Assembly (NCBI RefSeq): GCF_019312585.1
Contig: NZ_JAHWDP010000001.1
Location: 868,001 to 932,000, forward strand
Origin: Halomarinibacterium sedimenti
GTDB taxonomy: Bacteria > Bacteroidota > Bacteroidia > Flavobacteriales > Flavobacteriaceae
Direction: 5' to 3'
Length of the DNA: 64,000 bases
A model generated the notes under the pieces. That model was not told the DNA's origin and searched no databases. It saw nothing but the letters and a program-made list of their open reading frames with translations. The position numbers and the translations under genes were made by a program. Position 1 is the stretch's first letter. The number at the start of each line of letters is the position of its first letter. Positions 53,413 through 62,642 of this stretch are shown piece by piece.

Positions 53413-54753
53413 TTATTCTTTAGCCAGCGGAAGGTATTTTCGGTAAAACTTTATCATTAATGCAACGGCTCTGTAAGCAATCCAAGTAAGGATGGCAAAC
53501 CAAATGCCAATAAGTCCCCAATCCATATATATGGATAGATATAAAAATGGGATAAAACCCACTATTGTGGCTCCCAAAAGGACATTTCTTAAATACGCCA
53601 TTTCACCCAATCCTTTAAAAACAGCATCCAAAGTAAAAGCAATAGCATTGAGTGGTTGACTAATAATAACCATAAAAAACATTCCATAAAAAACGGTAAG
53701 TACAGCTGTATCCTTTATAAAAATACTCCCGATGGGTTTATAGAAAATTATACATAGTATAGCAAGCAAGCACGCGACAAGGAGATTATATATAGTTACT
53801 TTTTTTGTGAGTTTCCAAAGTGTTTTATACTCTTTTGCGCCTAATAGCCTTCCGCCTAAAATATTTCCAGCAGCACCATAACCATCAATAAAAAAAGCAG
53901 TAAAAAGCCAAATATTTATGGCAATGGCATGGGCTGCGATAAACTCTTTTCCTAATGCAGTTGCTTCTCTTACAGCTAACATTAAAGCAGCGTTTAGTGC
54001 AATAGAGCGAATAAATAAATTAAAACTCATGCTAACTAGTCGAGAAATTTCTGGATGAAGCGGAAAACGAAGTTTCAAGGATGTATTCGTTTTGGAAAGC
54101 ACAAGAATTAACGCCAGCAGCGCCATGATGCTTTGTGCCATAAGACTCGCCCAAGCGGCACCTTTTATTCCCATGGCAGGAATAAACTCATCTATACCAT
54201 AGACTAAAGCAAAGTCTAATCCTATATTTATTGTGGCGCCAACAATGGCAATAGTCATAGGCCAAAGGGTGTTTTGAAGTCCTCTAAAAATTCCAAAAAC
54301 GGCAAAGGTGAATAAGGTTAACGGAAATCCCCAAACCCGAATATTATAATAATCAATACTAAACTGAAGAATTAATCCTTCGGCGTTGAGTAATCTAAAA
54401 ATTTCTTCCACAAAGAAATAGGTAGAAAATAAAACAATAACACTGAGTATAATATTAAAATAAATGGCTTGCGCAGGAAAGTTTTTAATGTCTTCAATTT
54501 TTCCTGCTCCCAAATTCTGGGCAATTATGGTAGCAATGGCACTGCGTGTTTGCGCCAATACCCAAATTAATGTGGAAAGGAAAAACCCTACAACCCCCAC
54601 TGCGGCAAGTGATTCGGTGCCATATTCAGGAATATTTCCAACCACAGCAGCATCGGTAGTGGAAAGTATAGGCTCCGCAATACCTGCAATAATGGCTGGG
54701 ATAGCCAATTGCTGAATGCGTTTAAAGGAGATATTTGTTGTTGAAAGTGACAA
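53413..54753 (-). CDS. MATE family efflux transporter (DinF-like)
   Basis: 446 residues, 12 membrane segments in two halves; LAIPAIIAGIAEPILSTTDA is the MATE first helix, with the Asp at its end. Exports drugs or organic cations with Na+/H+ exchange; substrate unknown. Start is TTG at 54753: no ATG lies upstream in frame, and a TAATTTTG box ends four bases before the TTG. It starts the only gene on this strand here. Confidence 0.9.
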   Translation of the reverse strand: MSLSTTNISFKRIQQLAIPAIIAGIAEPILSTTDAAVVGNIPEYGTESLAAVGVVGFFLSTLIWVLAQTRSAIATIIAQNLGAGKIEDIKNFPAQAIYFNIILSVIVLFSTYFFVEEIFRLLNAEGLILQFSIDYYNIRVWGFPLTLFTFAVFGIFRGLQNTLWPMTIAIVGATINIGLDFALVYGIDEFIPAMGIKGAAWASLMAQSIMALLALILVLSKTNTSLKLRFPLHPEISRLVSMSFNLFIRSIALNAALMLAVREATALGKEFIAAHAIAINIWLFTAFFIDGYGAAGNILGGRLLGAKEYKTLWKLTKKVTIYNLLVACLLAILCIIFYKPIGSIFIKDTAVLTVFYGMFFMVIISQPLNAIAFTLDAVFKGLGEMAYLRNVLLGATIVGFIPFLYLSIYMDWGLIGIWFAILTWIAYRAVALMIKFYRKYLPLAKE

Positions 54754-54757
54754 GAGA

Positions 54758-54765
54758 CAAAATTA
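54758..54765 (-). promoter_or_regulatory. -7 box directly before the TTG start of the MATE gene
   Basis: TAATTTTG on the minus strand fits TAnnTTTG. Only TCTC lies between it and the TTG start codon. Confidence 0.55.
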
Positions 54766-54910
54766 CTAATTACGATTCAATAGAAGTTTGAAAAAGACAT
54801 CGCAATTGAGACCGACTGTAAAAAAGCAGTATCTTTAATAGCTAATACGCTATGAAAATTAGAATAGAATAGATTCCATTCTTTCCGCTTTGTAATTTGT
54901 TATTTCAGAA

Positions 54911-56635
54911 ATGATTAAAAAAGTCATTTACCTAATTTGTTTGCTTATTTCTCAAAATAATTGGGCACAAGACTGTCCTGAGCTAATTAATCCGTTACAG
55001 GGTGCTATCAATGTTCCTGTAGATACTAGTATTACATGGGAGGAAGTAACAGGAGTAACAGGGTATATTATTTCATTAGGAACAACTCCAGAGGGATCAG
55101 AGATTATAAATGAACAATTAGTAGGAAGTGATACAACTTTTTCACCACCCTTGGGTTTGCCAGAATCCACTACTATTTTCGTTACCATTACCCTTTTCTT
55201 TTTTGACCAAGACAACATCGTTTGTCCTAGTCAATCTTTTACAACGCAAAATGTAACTACGCTTCCAGGGTGTGCCATTTTACTAAATCCGGAAGATGGA
55301 AATATCAATGTAAATATAGGAACCAACTTAAGTTGGAGGTATGCTCCAAGAGCGTTAGGCTATCACCTCACTATTGGAACTTCGCCTGGAATTGGGGATA
55401 TTTTAAATGACTTTGATGTTGGAAATGTACTTACTTACAATCCAGTGACTAATTTCCCACCCAGCACCATCATTTATGTACTTATAACACCCTATAATGA
55501 AAATGGTTTTTCATTGGATTGTCTAGAGGAAAGCTTTACAACGGGCTCTCTTGGTGAACCGCCAAGTTGCACACAACTTATAACTCCGGCAAACGGCGCT
55601 ATAAATGTATCATTATCCCCATTTTTGGAATGGGAACCGATATCCAATGCCACTGGGTATAAAGTTTTTATTGGAAAAACACCCTTTATAAACGATATTT
55701 TGGATGGCGCAATTTTTACAACAACATCTACCTATGTGCTTAATTTTGAATCCAATAACACGTATTTTGTTAGAATTGTTCCTTTTAATGCTGCAGGAGA
55801 AGCCCAATCTTGTGGGCAAGAGTATTTTTCAACTATTTTAGGATGTGGGCCTTTTTATGATGCAGACACGGGGGAACTTACATCCTATTACCCCGAAAGT
55901 GATTTTCCAGATACCGTTGGAATATGCAATAATAGCTTACCAGCTAGAATAGAATCACCCGATAATGGTGACGGGTATCGATGGTATAAAATACTTGAGA
56001 ATGGCTCTGAAGAGCTTATTTCTGAAGCCTCTTTTGTGGATATTTCAGAAGAAGGACTGTATCGATATGAAGTCTATAATCTCATCACCGAAGGCGAAGT
56101 AACCATAGAGTGTTCTTTTACCAAAGAATTTACAGTTGTTTTTTCTTCCTTGGCATCTATAGATGAAGTTTTTAAAGTACAAATTGGTCAATTATTCACG
56201 GTAACTTTGGATGTTTCTGGCTTGGGAGATTACGAGTACGCCGTGGATGATTCTGAATATTCCGACAATAATTTTTTCATCAATCTTTCCGAAGGGACTC
56301 ATACACTAAAGGTAAGAGATAAAAATGGATGCGGTGAAGTAGCACAAACCATTGAGTTAAAATTTCCTCCTACAGGATTTCCGCCCTATTTTTCGCCCAA
56401 TGGAGATGGTTATAATGATTATTGGCAGTATGTACCTCCTAAATCGAATGCACTTATCATTTCTGTGATTTCAATTTTTGACAGATACGGAAAGTTAGTC
56501 GCAAGGGTTGGTAGAACAAGCCAAGGTTGGGATGGACGCTTTAATAATGTTCCTTTACCAGCAGATGGCTATTGGTATAAAGCCACTACCCATGATAATA
56601 GAGTGGTTACGGGTTACTTTTCGTTGGTAAGGTAG
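54911..56635 (+). CDS. Repeat-domain surface protein with T9SS type B (CHU_C) sorting tail
   Basis: 574 residues: signal peptide (YLICLLISQNNWAQ), three fibronectin-like repeats of about 100 residues (about 21-120, 121-212, 213-300), each opening with a Cys (CPELINP, CAILLNPEDG, CTQLITPANG) and closing with another, a middle region with no known domain, and a type B tail (PPYFSPNGDGYNDYW ... GWDGRFNNVPLPADGYWY). Secreted by T9SS, probably surface-attached, adhesin-like. Overlaps the convergent GNAT gene by 29 nt. Confidence 0.9.
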   Translation: MIKKVIYLICLLISQNNWAQDCPELINPLQGAINVPVDTSITWEEVTGVTGYIISLGTTPEGSEIINEQLVGSDTTFSPPLGLPESTTIFVTITLFFFDQDNIVCPSQSFTTQNVTTLPGCAILLNPEDGNINVNIGTNLSWRYAPRALGYHLTIGTSPGIGDILNDFDVGNVLTYNPVTNFPPSTIIYVLITPYNENGFSLDCLEESFTTGSLGEPPSCTQLITPANGAINVSLSPFLEWEPISNATGYKVFIGKTPFINDILDGAIFTTTSTYVLNFESNNTYFVRIVPFNAAGEAQSCGQEYFSTILGCGPFYDADTGELTSYYPESDFPDTVGICNNSLPARIESPDNGDGYRWYKILENGSEELISEASFVDISEEGLYRYEVYNLITEGEVTIECSFTKEFTVVFSSLASIDEVFKVQIGQLFTVTLDVSGLGDYEYAVDDSEYSDNNFFINLSEGTHTLKVRDKNGCGEVAQTIELKFPPTGFPPYFSPNGDGYNDYWQYVPPKSNALIISVISIFDRYGKLVARVGRTSQGWDGRFNNVPLPADGYWYKATTHDNRVVTGYFSLVR

Positions 56636-57137
56636 AAACTAGAGGTAATTCGTAGCAATAAAAAGGAAATTCACTTTGTTTAGGAAAAAAAATTGTGCCA
56701 AGTTTGGTGTAACCTCTTGCTTCGTAAAATTTCTGATTGCGAATGTTTTTACTGAATGTATCTAATCGAATTGAGGGTGCTTTCTTTTCTTCTGCCTTCT
56801 TTTCGGCAAAATCCATGAGTTGTTTTGCAAATCCTTTATGCTGAAATTTTGGATGTATAGCCAATCGGTGGATATAAAAGTTAGTAGCATCGGGAGTAAG
56901 CCATTGTATAGAATCGTATTCTTCATCTTTAAAAGTAGAAATAGTGATACAGCCTACTAGGTCATTTTCAGAAACCAATACAAACAATTCATCTCTTTCT
57001 AAATCTTTTATAAAGGCGTCTTTGTTGGGATAGTGCTCATTCCATTGAAAAATGCCTTCAGCCATCATTTTTTTTGCACAAGCTCGTGTGAGTTCTAATA
57101 GTTGTGGAATTTCTTGCAATAAGGCTTTGCGTATCAT
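56607..57137 (-). CDS. GNAT family N-acetyltransferase
   Basis: 176 residues. Acetyl-CoA motif A: YIHRLAIHPKFQHKGFAKQL; motif B FYEARGYTKLG. Substrate unknown. ATG 57137 (MIRKALLQEIPQLLELT) fits the usual GNAT start; the longer frame to 57245 would extend into the neighbouring gene's promoter region. Divergent from the universal stress gene. Confidence 0.88.
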   Translation of the reverse strand: MIRKALLQEIPQLLELTRACAKKMMAEGIFQWNEHYPNKDAFIKDLERDELFVLVSENDLVGCITISTFKDEEYDSIQWLTPDATNFYIHRLAIHPKFQHKGFAKQLMDFAEKKAEEKKAPSIRLDTFSKNIRNQKFYEARGYTKLGTIFFPKQSEFPFYCYELPLVSTLPTKSNP

Positions 57138-57146
57138 AATAAAGAT

Positions 57147-57154
57147 TAATTTTG
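57147..57154 (+). promoter_or_regulatory. -7 box for the universal stress protein gene
   Basis: TAATTTTG fits TAnnTTTG. Leader of about 21 nt before ATG 57181. Confidence 0.6.
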
Positions 57155-57180
57155 CAAAAGAATTAAAGATACGGAAACTC

Positions 57181-57975
57181 ATGAAAAATATATTGGTTCC
57201 AGTAGGTGCTACAGAAAGTGCCATTACCAATTTAAAATATGCCATTAACCTTGCTTCTTTAACTGGGGCAACAGTCTATCTCATTAATCTTTATAAAGAA
57301 TTTTCCAAAGTTGGTAACCTCACAAAACTTAACGAAATTATTATAGAAGATAGTGAGGAACAGTTAGAACTAGTGTTAAAAGAGGTTAACACTAAAGGAG
57401 TTGACGTAATTTCTAAGTCGTTAAAGGGAGATCCTTTTGAAGGCATTCAGAGAATTTCAAATCAATTAAATATTGATTTAATTATCCTTTCCCCTCAAAG
57501 TGTGGATATAAACGATGAACTTTATTTGGGAAATATTACTGGCAAAATTGTAAAACAAACTAACATTCCAGTTTTGTTAATTCCAAGAGGATATATTTTT
57601 AGAAAGGCCGAAATTATTTTACTGGCTTTTAAAAATGGTCGCTTGGAGAATGAAGGCGTTTTAAGTCCTTTAACAAAGATTGCAAACCATTTTAGCGCAA
57701 AGATTAATTTATTGCATGTAATCACTCCAGATATGGCTCAGGAAGACCATACTATAGATCCGGCATTGTTAAAAATTAGTAATTCGTTAAAAACGACTGA
57801 GAATGCAACTATATTTCAAGGAATATTGGAACACTTCCAATCTAATCAGCCAGATATACTTTGTGTTTTTAGAAGGAAAAGAGGCTTTTTTGAAAAGCTT
57901 TGGGAGAAAAACACCATACTTAAAAAGGACTTCCATACCTCAAAACCTTTATTGGTTTTACAAGGGACAGATTAA
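57181..57975 (+). CDS. Tandem universal stress protein (UspA)
   Basis: 264 residues, two UspA domains: residues 1-140 (MKNILVPVGATESAITNLKY, IDLIILSPQSVDIN) and about 141-264 (less conserved). Domain 1 ends with LLIPRG. ATP binding is uncertain, as the G-2x-G-9x-G(S/T) motif is not intact. ATG 57181 was chosen from the domain start. A tRNA gene follows. Confidence 0.87.
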   Translation: MKNILVPVGATESAITNLKYAINLASLTGATVYLINLYKEFSKVGNLTKLNEIIIEDSEEQLELVLKEVNTKGVDVISKSLKGDPFEGIQRISNQLNIDLIILSPQSVDINDELYLGNITGKIVKQTNIPVLLIPRGYIFRKAEIILLAFKNGRLENEGVLSPLTKIANHFSAKINLLHVITPDMAQEDHTIDPALLKISNSLKTTENATIFQGILEHFQSNQPDILCVFRRKRGFFEKLWEKNTILKKDFHTSKPLLVLQGTD

Positions 57976-58002
57976 ATATTTTTAGTATTTTCGCCCTTCT
58001 TT

Positions 58003-58076
58003 GGGGATGTAGCTCAGTTGGCTAGAGCGCTTGACTGGCAGTCAAGAGGTCGTGGGTTCGAATCCCATCTTCTCCA
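58003..58076 (+). tRNA. tRNA-Ala (GGC)
   Basis: Cloverleaf of 74 nt; anticodon stem CTTGA/TCAAG with loop CTGGCAG (anticodon GGC at 58037-58039). The acceptor GGGGATG/CTTCTCC includes the alanine identity pair G3-U70 and a U-U mismatch at 6-67. CCA not encoded. A TATTTTCG box (57986-57993) lies upstream. Confidence 0.93.
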
Positions 58077-58080
58077 CTTA

Positions 58081-58112
58081 AAAAAATCCGTTTGTTTTCA
58101 AATGGATTTTTT
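58081..58112 (+). terminator. Terminator after tRNA-Ala
   Basis: AAAAAATCCGTTTG pairs with CAAATGGATTTTTT (one G-T pair), 4-nt loop, T-tract. Confidence 0.8.
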
Positions 58113-58177
58113 ATTTAGATAAACTAATTGAGGGTTTACAATTCTGAAAACCTCATAGTTCTTAAATAATTGTTTAG

Positions 58178-58261
58178 TTACGCGCGTTCAGAAATCATGG
58201 CTAATAAACCAATGACTAAGCAAGCAACAAAACTCCAAATGACTATTGCACCTACACCCAT
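58178..58261 (-). CDS. Candidate 27-aa single-pass membrane protein
   Basis: ATG frame on the minus strand with product MGVGAIVIWSFVACLVIGLL followed by AMISERA: a membrane helix with a short charged tail. It lies alone between tRNA-Ala and the addB-like gene. A palindrome (58292-58308) stands 31 nt upstream. Its sense-strand codons look ordered (GCA, ATA, GTC, ATT, TGG). No homolog could be checked. Confidence 0.4.
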   Translation of the reverse strand: MGVGAIVIWSFVACLVIGLLAMISERA

Positions 58262-58291
58262 ATAAATAAATTAAGTTATACAATGAACTAG

Positions 58292-58308
58292 ATTACTAAG
58301 GTAGTAAT
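58292..58308. repeat. Palindrome upstream of the 27-aa frame
   Basis: ATTACTA (58292-58298) and TAGTAAT (58302-58308) around AGG: 7-bp perfect arms. Operator-like, or a weak hairpin after the addB-like gene. Confidence 0.4.
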
Positions 58309-58319
58309 TTTATACTATA

Positions 58320-61043
58320 TTACTTTATTTCTTTCTCTATAAAGGGAATGGAAGGAGTTACAATTTCGAGTATTAATTTTTTAAGTTCTTCTTCAAAGGA
58401 ATTCAAAATTTCTGAATTAATTTTTTCTTCTCCTTTTGAAGCTCTTGGAGCTTCTTTTTTTCGGAAACTTAAAAAACCAGAGTTAAAGTTTTTAAAGGAA
58501 ATAACTCCAGCGACAACTTCTTTAAACGAAATATGCTTTTGATACAAATAGGCATAGGCTAAAACCTGAAAAGCTTTGCTATACTTATAATCTTGAGAGA
58601 GGTTTTCCCAATCTACTATATCCAATTCTTTTTGTTCAACTTTGCCTGTTTTATAATCGATAATTCGTAGTTGATTATTAAATAAATCAATTCGGTCTAC
58701 ATTTCCTTTTAAGTATACTGGGAAGTGTATTTCTGGAAAATGAAGTTCCGTTTTAAGTGTTTCCTCAAGCGCCAATATTTTAATGGTATTTCCATTTTTT
58801 AACGAATCAATATCAAGATTAATTAAGTTTTCTACATACCGCTTGGCAATTTCAAAAATGATAAGGTTTTTGCCTTTAGAAAAATCACCTTCCTTAAAAT
58901 GCTTTTGAAACTGTTGATTGACTTCAGCAGGAACTCCTTTTAGGCATTTAGAAAGCTGCTCTTCTTTTAAAAAACTATTTATAAATGGAGCGTATAATTT
59001 TTCTAAAGCTTCGTGTACAATAGTCCCCAGTGTATTATACTCAATCGTTTCTTCAACAGCATCCGTTTCATTAACTCCAAGAATTCTTTCAAAATAAAAA
59101 TCTATCGGATTTCTTACATAGGACATTAATGCCGAAGGTGAAAATCCTTTTTCGGCTATTATTCGAAGTTCATTAATTACCTCAGGAGTTTTTTCAATTT
59201 CTTTAAGTGATTTTTCATGTTTTGAAATGGGTGAGGTTTGAACATGATGTGTGATGCTTTTTTTAAGGTTGTAATCAATTTCCAATTGAAGTAAAAACCT
59301 GCTTTTTTCACCCGTTCTTAATCCTTTTGATTGGCTACTGTAAAGCAAGGTAGCTTGTTTTGCTCTAAATAATAGATGAAAAAAGTGATAGGCATAAACC
59401 GCATCTTTTTCGGGGTGTAAAGGCAATCCAAATTGGAGTTTTAGATCATAGGTTATAAATGAAGCGTTTGTTTTGCCAGAGGGAAGAACACCTTCATTTA
59501 CCGATAGGAGAATCACATTTTCAAAGTCAATGACCCGTGTTTCAAGAATACCCATGATTTGTAATCCTTTTTCAGGATTTCCTTCAAAATCTATTGAGGC
59601 TTTAGTTACTAACTGGTTAAAAGCATTTTTTAAAGAGAGTGGTGTTGTAAGGTAGTCGAATTGTTTTGTTAGTAATGTTAAGCGTTCAAAGATTGCTTCA
59701 ATTTTAGCAAGAATTGATTTTTCAATTAAAGTAAGACTAATTGAGGCATGTAGTTTTTTTATAAGGGACTGAAAATGCACTATAATTTCATTGATATTTT
59801 CGAAGTCACTTCTGAAAAGAAGCTCAATTACTTCTTTGTTTTGTAAACCTCCTATGTCAACTAATTTCTGATGAGAAATACTTGAAAGATTATTGGTTTT
59901 AATAAACTGTAAAATAGTTTCTGGAGAAACCATTAATTTCTTTACCCATGGATGTAATAATAGTTTTTCAATTTTTTTATAAAAAAAAGGTTCGGGGTTA
60001 AGAAAATTATCTAGGATATAATCAAAAAAATCAACTTCGGGAAGCCCTGTTATGCGTAATCCCATAGTTATATTGATACTTTCTACATTATTTGGAAGAG
60101 AATATAAAAGAGGTGTTAAAAGGGACTCGTCTGCCAATACAATAGCCGTTCTTTCCAACATTTCTAGGGTATATGTGGAAAGAAGTTGCCCCACATATTT
60201 TACTTGCCCCACGTCATTTTGAGCTTCAGTAATAGTAATTTCCTTGTTTATATTAGTACTATATATTACTGAAGGAGCATTGTTTTGATAATAATTCCAT
60301 ATGTTTTTATAATTCCTTAGAAAATAAGATGCTGCATGGTCTGCATCCTTTAATAAATGAGGATCCATATCCCAGAATACAGTAGTATTTCCAGTTTCTA
60401 AAAGCTCTTGTATGATGGATTGTTCCGCCGAGTTAAGGGCATTAAAACCTAGAAAGTAGTGATTCCGATTTCCATTTGAGACGATATAGTGCTCGATGTC
60501 TTCTGCCGCCTTTCTATACACCATTCCTTGATAGCCACTTTGTTCCTTAAGCAAATGGTCATTTAAATTTTCATAAAACAATTCAAGGGTTTCCCAAAAG
60601 GAAAGATATTTTTTTATGAAGGGTGTTTGGTCATTTTTTACACCCCATTTTTCTAATGTTTGAATACTTAACAAGTAATTGAAGAAATTGCTTTTTGGAA
60701 CTAGGTAACGATCTATTTCATTAAAATCGTTTAAAACAGCTTGTCCCCAAGAAGTATATTCTTCAAAAGTGTCTTTTTCAGAAAATCCTTCTGTATTGAG
60801 ATAAACCGAATAACTGGAAAACAAAAGGGTTAATGAATCTACAATGGCTATTCCTGAAATCTCTTCAATAAACTCTTCAATACTAATAATCTTAGGCGAA
60901 AAAAAAGGAGCACCAGATTCTTTTGCTAGAGTTCGTTTTAGAAATCCAACGGCTCTTTTACTAGGGAGAATAAAGACTGCTCGGGATAAGTTTTTATCCT
61001 GTATTTTAATTTGGGAAAGCACTTCTTCTATAAAAGTCTTCAT
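58320..61043 (-). CDS. PD-(D/E)XK nuclease family protein, AddB-like
   Basis: 907 residues. N-terminal helicase-like domain without a usable Walker A, as in AddB; SLTLLFSSYSVYLNT region; C-terminal nuclease domain (about 660-907): FSPSALMSYVRNPIDFYFER, YNTLGTIVHEALEKLY, and the catalytic core GNVDRIDLFNNQLRIIDYKTG (shown in part: IIDYKTGK). Acts with an AddA-type helicase-nuclease in double-strand break repair; the AddA-like partner is 2.8 kb away at the window edge. The Cys Fe-S cluster of Firmicutes AddB is not evident. Confidence 0.87.
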   Translation of the reverse strand: MKTFIEEVLSQIKIQDKNLSRAVFILPSKRAVGFLKRTLAKESGAPFFSPKIISIEEFIEEISGIAIVDSLTLLFSSYSVYLNTEGFSEKDTFEEYTSWGQAVLNDFNEIDRYLVPKSNFFNYLLSIQTLEKWGVKNDQTPFIKKYLSFWETLELFYENLNDHLLKEQSGYQGMVYRKAAEDIEHYIVSNGNRNHYFLGFNALNSAEQSIIQELLETGNTTVFWDMDPHLLKDADHAASYFLRNYKNIWNYYQNNAPSVIYSTNINKEITITEAQNDVGQVKYVGQLLSTYTLEMLERTAIVLADESLLTPLLYSLPNNVESINITMGLRITGLPEVDFFDYILDNFLNPEPFFYKKIEKLLLHPWVKKLMVSPETILQFIKTNNLSSISHQKLVDIGGLQNKEVIELLFRSDFENINEIIVHFQSLIKKLHASISLTLIEKSILAKIEAIFERLTLLTKQFDYLTTPLSLKNAFNQLVTKASIDFEGNPEKGLQIMGILETRVIDFENVILLSVNEGVLPSGKTNASFITYDLKLQFGLPLHPEKDAVYAYHFFHLLFRAKQATLLYSSQSKGLRTGEKSRFLLQLEIDYNLKKSITHHVQTSPISKHEKSLKEIEKTPEVINELRIIAEKGFSPSALMSYVRNPIDFYFERILGVNETDAVEETIEYNTLGTIVHEALEKLYAPFINSFLKEEQLSKCLKGVPAEVNQQFQKHFKEGDFSKGKNLIIFEIAKRYVENLINLDIDSLKNGNTIKILALEETLKTELHFPEIHFPVYLKGNVDRIDLFNNQLRIIDYKTGKVEQKELDIVDWENLSQDYKYSKAFQVLAYAYLYQKHISFKEVVAGVISFKNFNSGFLSFRKKEAPRASKGEEKINSEILNSFEEELKKLILEIVTPSIPFIEKEIK

Positions 61044-61056
61044 ACCCTAAAAATAA

Positions 61057-61083
61057 GAAACGCCTCCAATTTGGAGGCGTTTC
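61057..61083 (-). terminator. Hairpin between ompA and the addB-like gene
   Basis: Near-perfect palindrome of 27 nt (GAAACGCCTCC / GGAGGCGTTTC). On the minus strand it lies after ompA and is followed by a T-rich stretch, so it probably terminates ompA. Confidence 0.8.
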
Positions 61084-61107
61084 AATATATATATTATTAA
61101 ACTCTTT

Positions 61108-62514
61108 TTAGTTTTTCAAAGAGATTTCAACACGACGGTTTTGCTGTCTTCCAGCCTTTGTGTTGTTAGTAGCAATTGGTCTAGACTCACCGTATCCAAT
61201 TGATGAAAGACGACTTCCGTCCATTCCAATGGTAGTAAGGTACTCTCTAACAGAAGCAGCTCTGTTATCAGAAAGAGTTTGATTGCTCTTATCTGAACCA
61301 ACACTATCAGTATGTCCTTCAATTACGAAAGAAGTAGTTGGGTATTCTTTCATAATATCTACGATACTTTGAAGTACAGCATAAGACTCTTTTCGAATGG
61401 TAGATTTACCTGTATCGAATAAAATAGTCTTAGAATACTCATTTAATTGATTGATGATTTCGATAGTTACTTCTGGACAACCTCTGTTTGCAACAGTTCC
61501 AGGAACATCTGGACACTGATCATCTTTGTCAAGTACACCGTCACCGTCACGATCTTGGTAAGGACAACCGTTATTAGCTTTTGGACCAGCTTCGTTAGGA
61601 CACTCATCTTCAGCATCAGTGATTCCATCACCATCAGCATCAGGACATCCATTCATAGAAGCTAAACCAGGAACAGTTGGACAAGCATCTTGTGGATCTG
61701 GAATACCATCACCATCAGTATCAGGACAACCGTTGAATTCAGCTAAACCAGGTACATCTGGACAAGCATCATTTCTGTCTTCGATTCCATCACCATCAGT
61801 GTCAGGACAACCATTGAATTCTGGTAATCCAGGAGTTTCTGGACACTCATCTTCGTTGTCATAGATTCCATCACCGTCAGTATCTTTTCCACCAAATTTG
61901 AAAGCAACACCTACAGAGTGCTGGAAGTGTTTTACTCCATACTCATCTTCGAAAGCGTGCTTATAAGTACTTTGGAAGTTAAGTGCTAAGCTTTCAGTTA
62001 CCCAAAAACGAACACTTGCAAGTGCGTTTGCAGTACCAAAACCGATATCATCGATCCAAGTGTAACCCCCACCAACACCAATAGATGGATCAAACCAACC
62101 ACCAGGACCGTTGATTAGGTCTCTAAGGCTGTATCTAATTTCACCATCAGCACCGTAATAGATTAAATCGTCTACTGGAACATCTCCAAACGTTTTAATT
62201 TTATTGATAGTTCCTACTGCACCAAATGTAAATCCATCACCAATATACCTAGCAACAGATACTTTCGAAGCTGAGGCCAAGATATTCCAATGGTCGTTTT
62301 GGTTAAAATATTCATCAAACAAACTGCCTTGACTTAGTTCACTTGTTGGGATACCGTGATAACCTCTACCATCGGCAGCTGGGCCAACAGGGTAAAAATC
62401 AACGGCGTTAACACCCACTTCTATAGCCCAAGGATTGTTTTGGTCTTGTGCATTTGCTACTCCTACTGTAAAAAGAAAAAGGGCAGCAGCTAAAATACTG
62501 TTAAGATGTTTCAT
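61108..62514 (-). CDS. OmpA family protein with thrombospondin type 3 repeats
   Basis: 468 residues. Signal peptide to about 22; N-terminal beta-barrel (about 25-205); five thrombospondin type 3 calcium-binding repeats (about 210-335; [30 protein letters not shown] etc.); C-terminal OmpA domain binding peptidoglycan ([33 protein letters not shown]). Tethers the outer membrane to the cell wall; highly expressed type. Its promoter has a full -33/-7 pair. Confidence 0.94.
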   Translation of the reverse strand: MKHLNSILAAALFLFTVGVANAQDQNNPWAIEVGVNAVDFYPVGPAADGRGYHGIPTSELSQGSLFDEYFNQNDHWNILASASKVSVARYIGDGFTFGAVGTINKIKTFGDVPVDDLIYYGADGEIRYSLRDLINGPGGWFDPSIGVGGGYTWIDDIGFGTANALASVRFWVTESLALNFQSTYKHAFEDEYGVKHFQHSVGVAFKFGGKDTDGDGIYDNEDECPETPGLPEFNGCPDTDGDGIEDRNDACPDVPGLAEFNGCPDTDGDGIPDPQDACPTVPGLASMNGCPDADGDGITDAEDECPNEAGPKANNGCPYQDRDGDGVLDKDDQCPDVPGTVANRGCPEVTIEIINQLNEYSKTILFDTGKSTIRKESYAVLQSIVDIMKEYPTTSFVIEGHTDSVGSDKSNQTLSDNRAASVREYLTTIGMDGSRLSSIGYGESRPIATNNTKAGRQQNRRVEISLKN

Positions 62515-62548
62515 ATTCGATTGTTTAATTTTTTAAGTGTTAATAGAG

Positions 62549-62579
62549 CAAAAGTAAGTTGTTAAATTTTATTAACAAA
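62549..62579 (-). promoter_or_regulatory. Consensus promoter for ompA (-33 and -7)
   Basis: On the minus strand TTTG (62579-62576), a 19-nt spacer, then TACTTTTG (62556-62549): both elements match the Bacteroidota consensus. Leader of about 29 nt before the ompA ATG. Confidence 0.8.
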
Positions 62580-62642
62580 AGCAAATCTATTAAAATTTTT
62601 ACAAATAGCGTACTCTAAGCTTTTAAATAACGCTTTGAAACC

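Noticed and set aside
57052-57180. N-terminal extension of the universal stress protein
   Set aside because: Would run through the divergent GNAT start and its own promoter; the domain starts at ATG 57181.
58003-58076. U-U mismatch in the tRNA-Ala acceptor as a sign of a pseudogene
   Set aside because: All other arms are intact and the identity pair G3-U70 is present; one mismatch is tolerated.
61500-61870. Regular repeats resembling a CRISPR or satellite
   Set aside because: They are codon repeats of the OmpA thrombospondin type 3 repeats.
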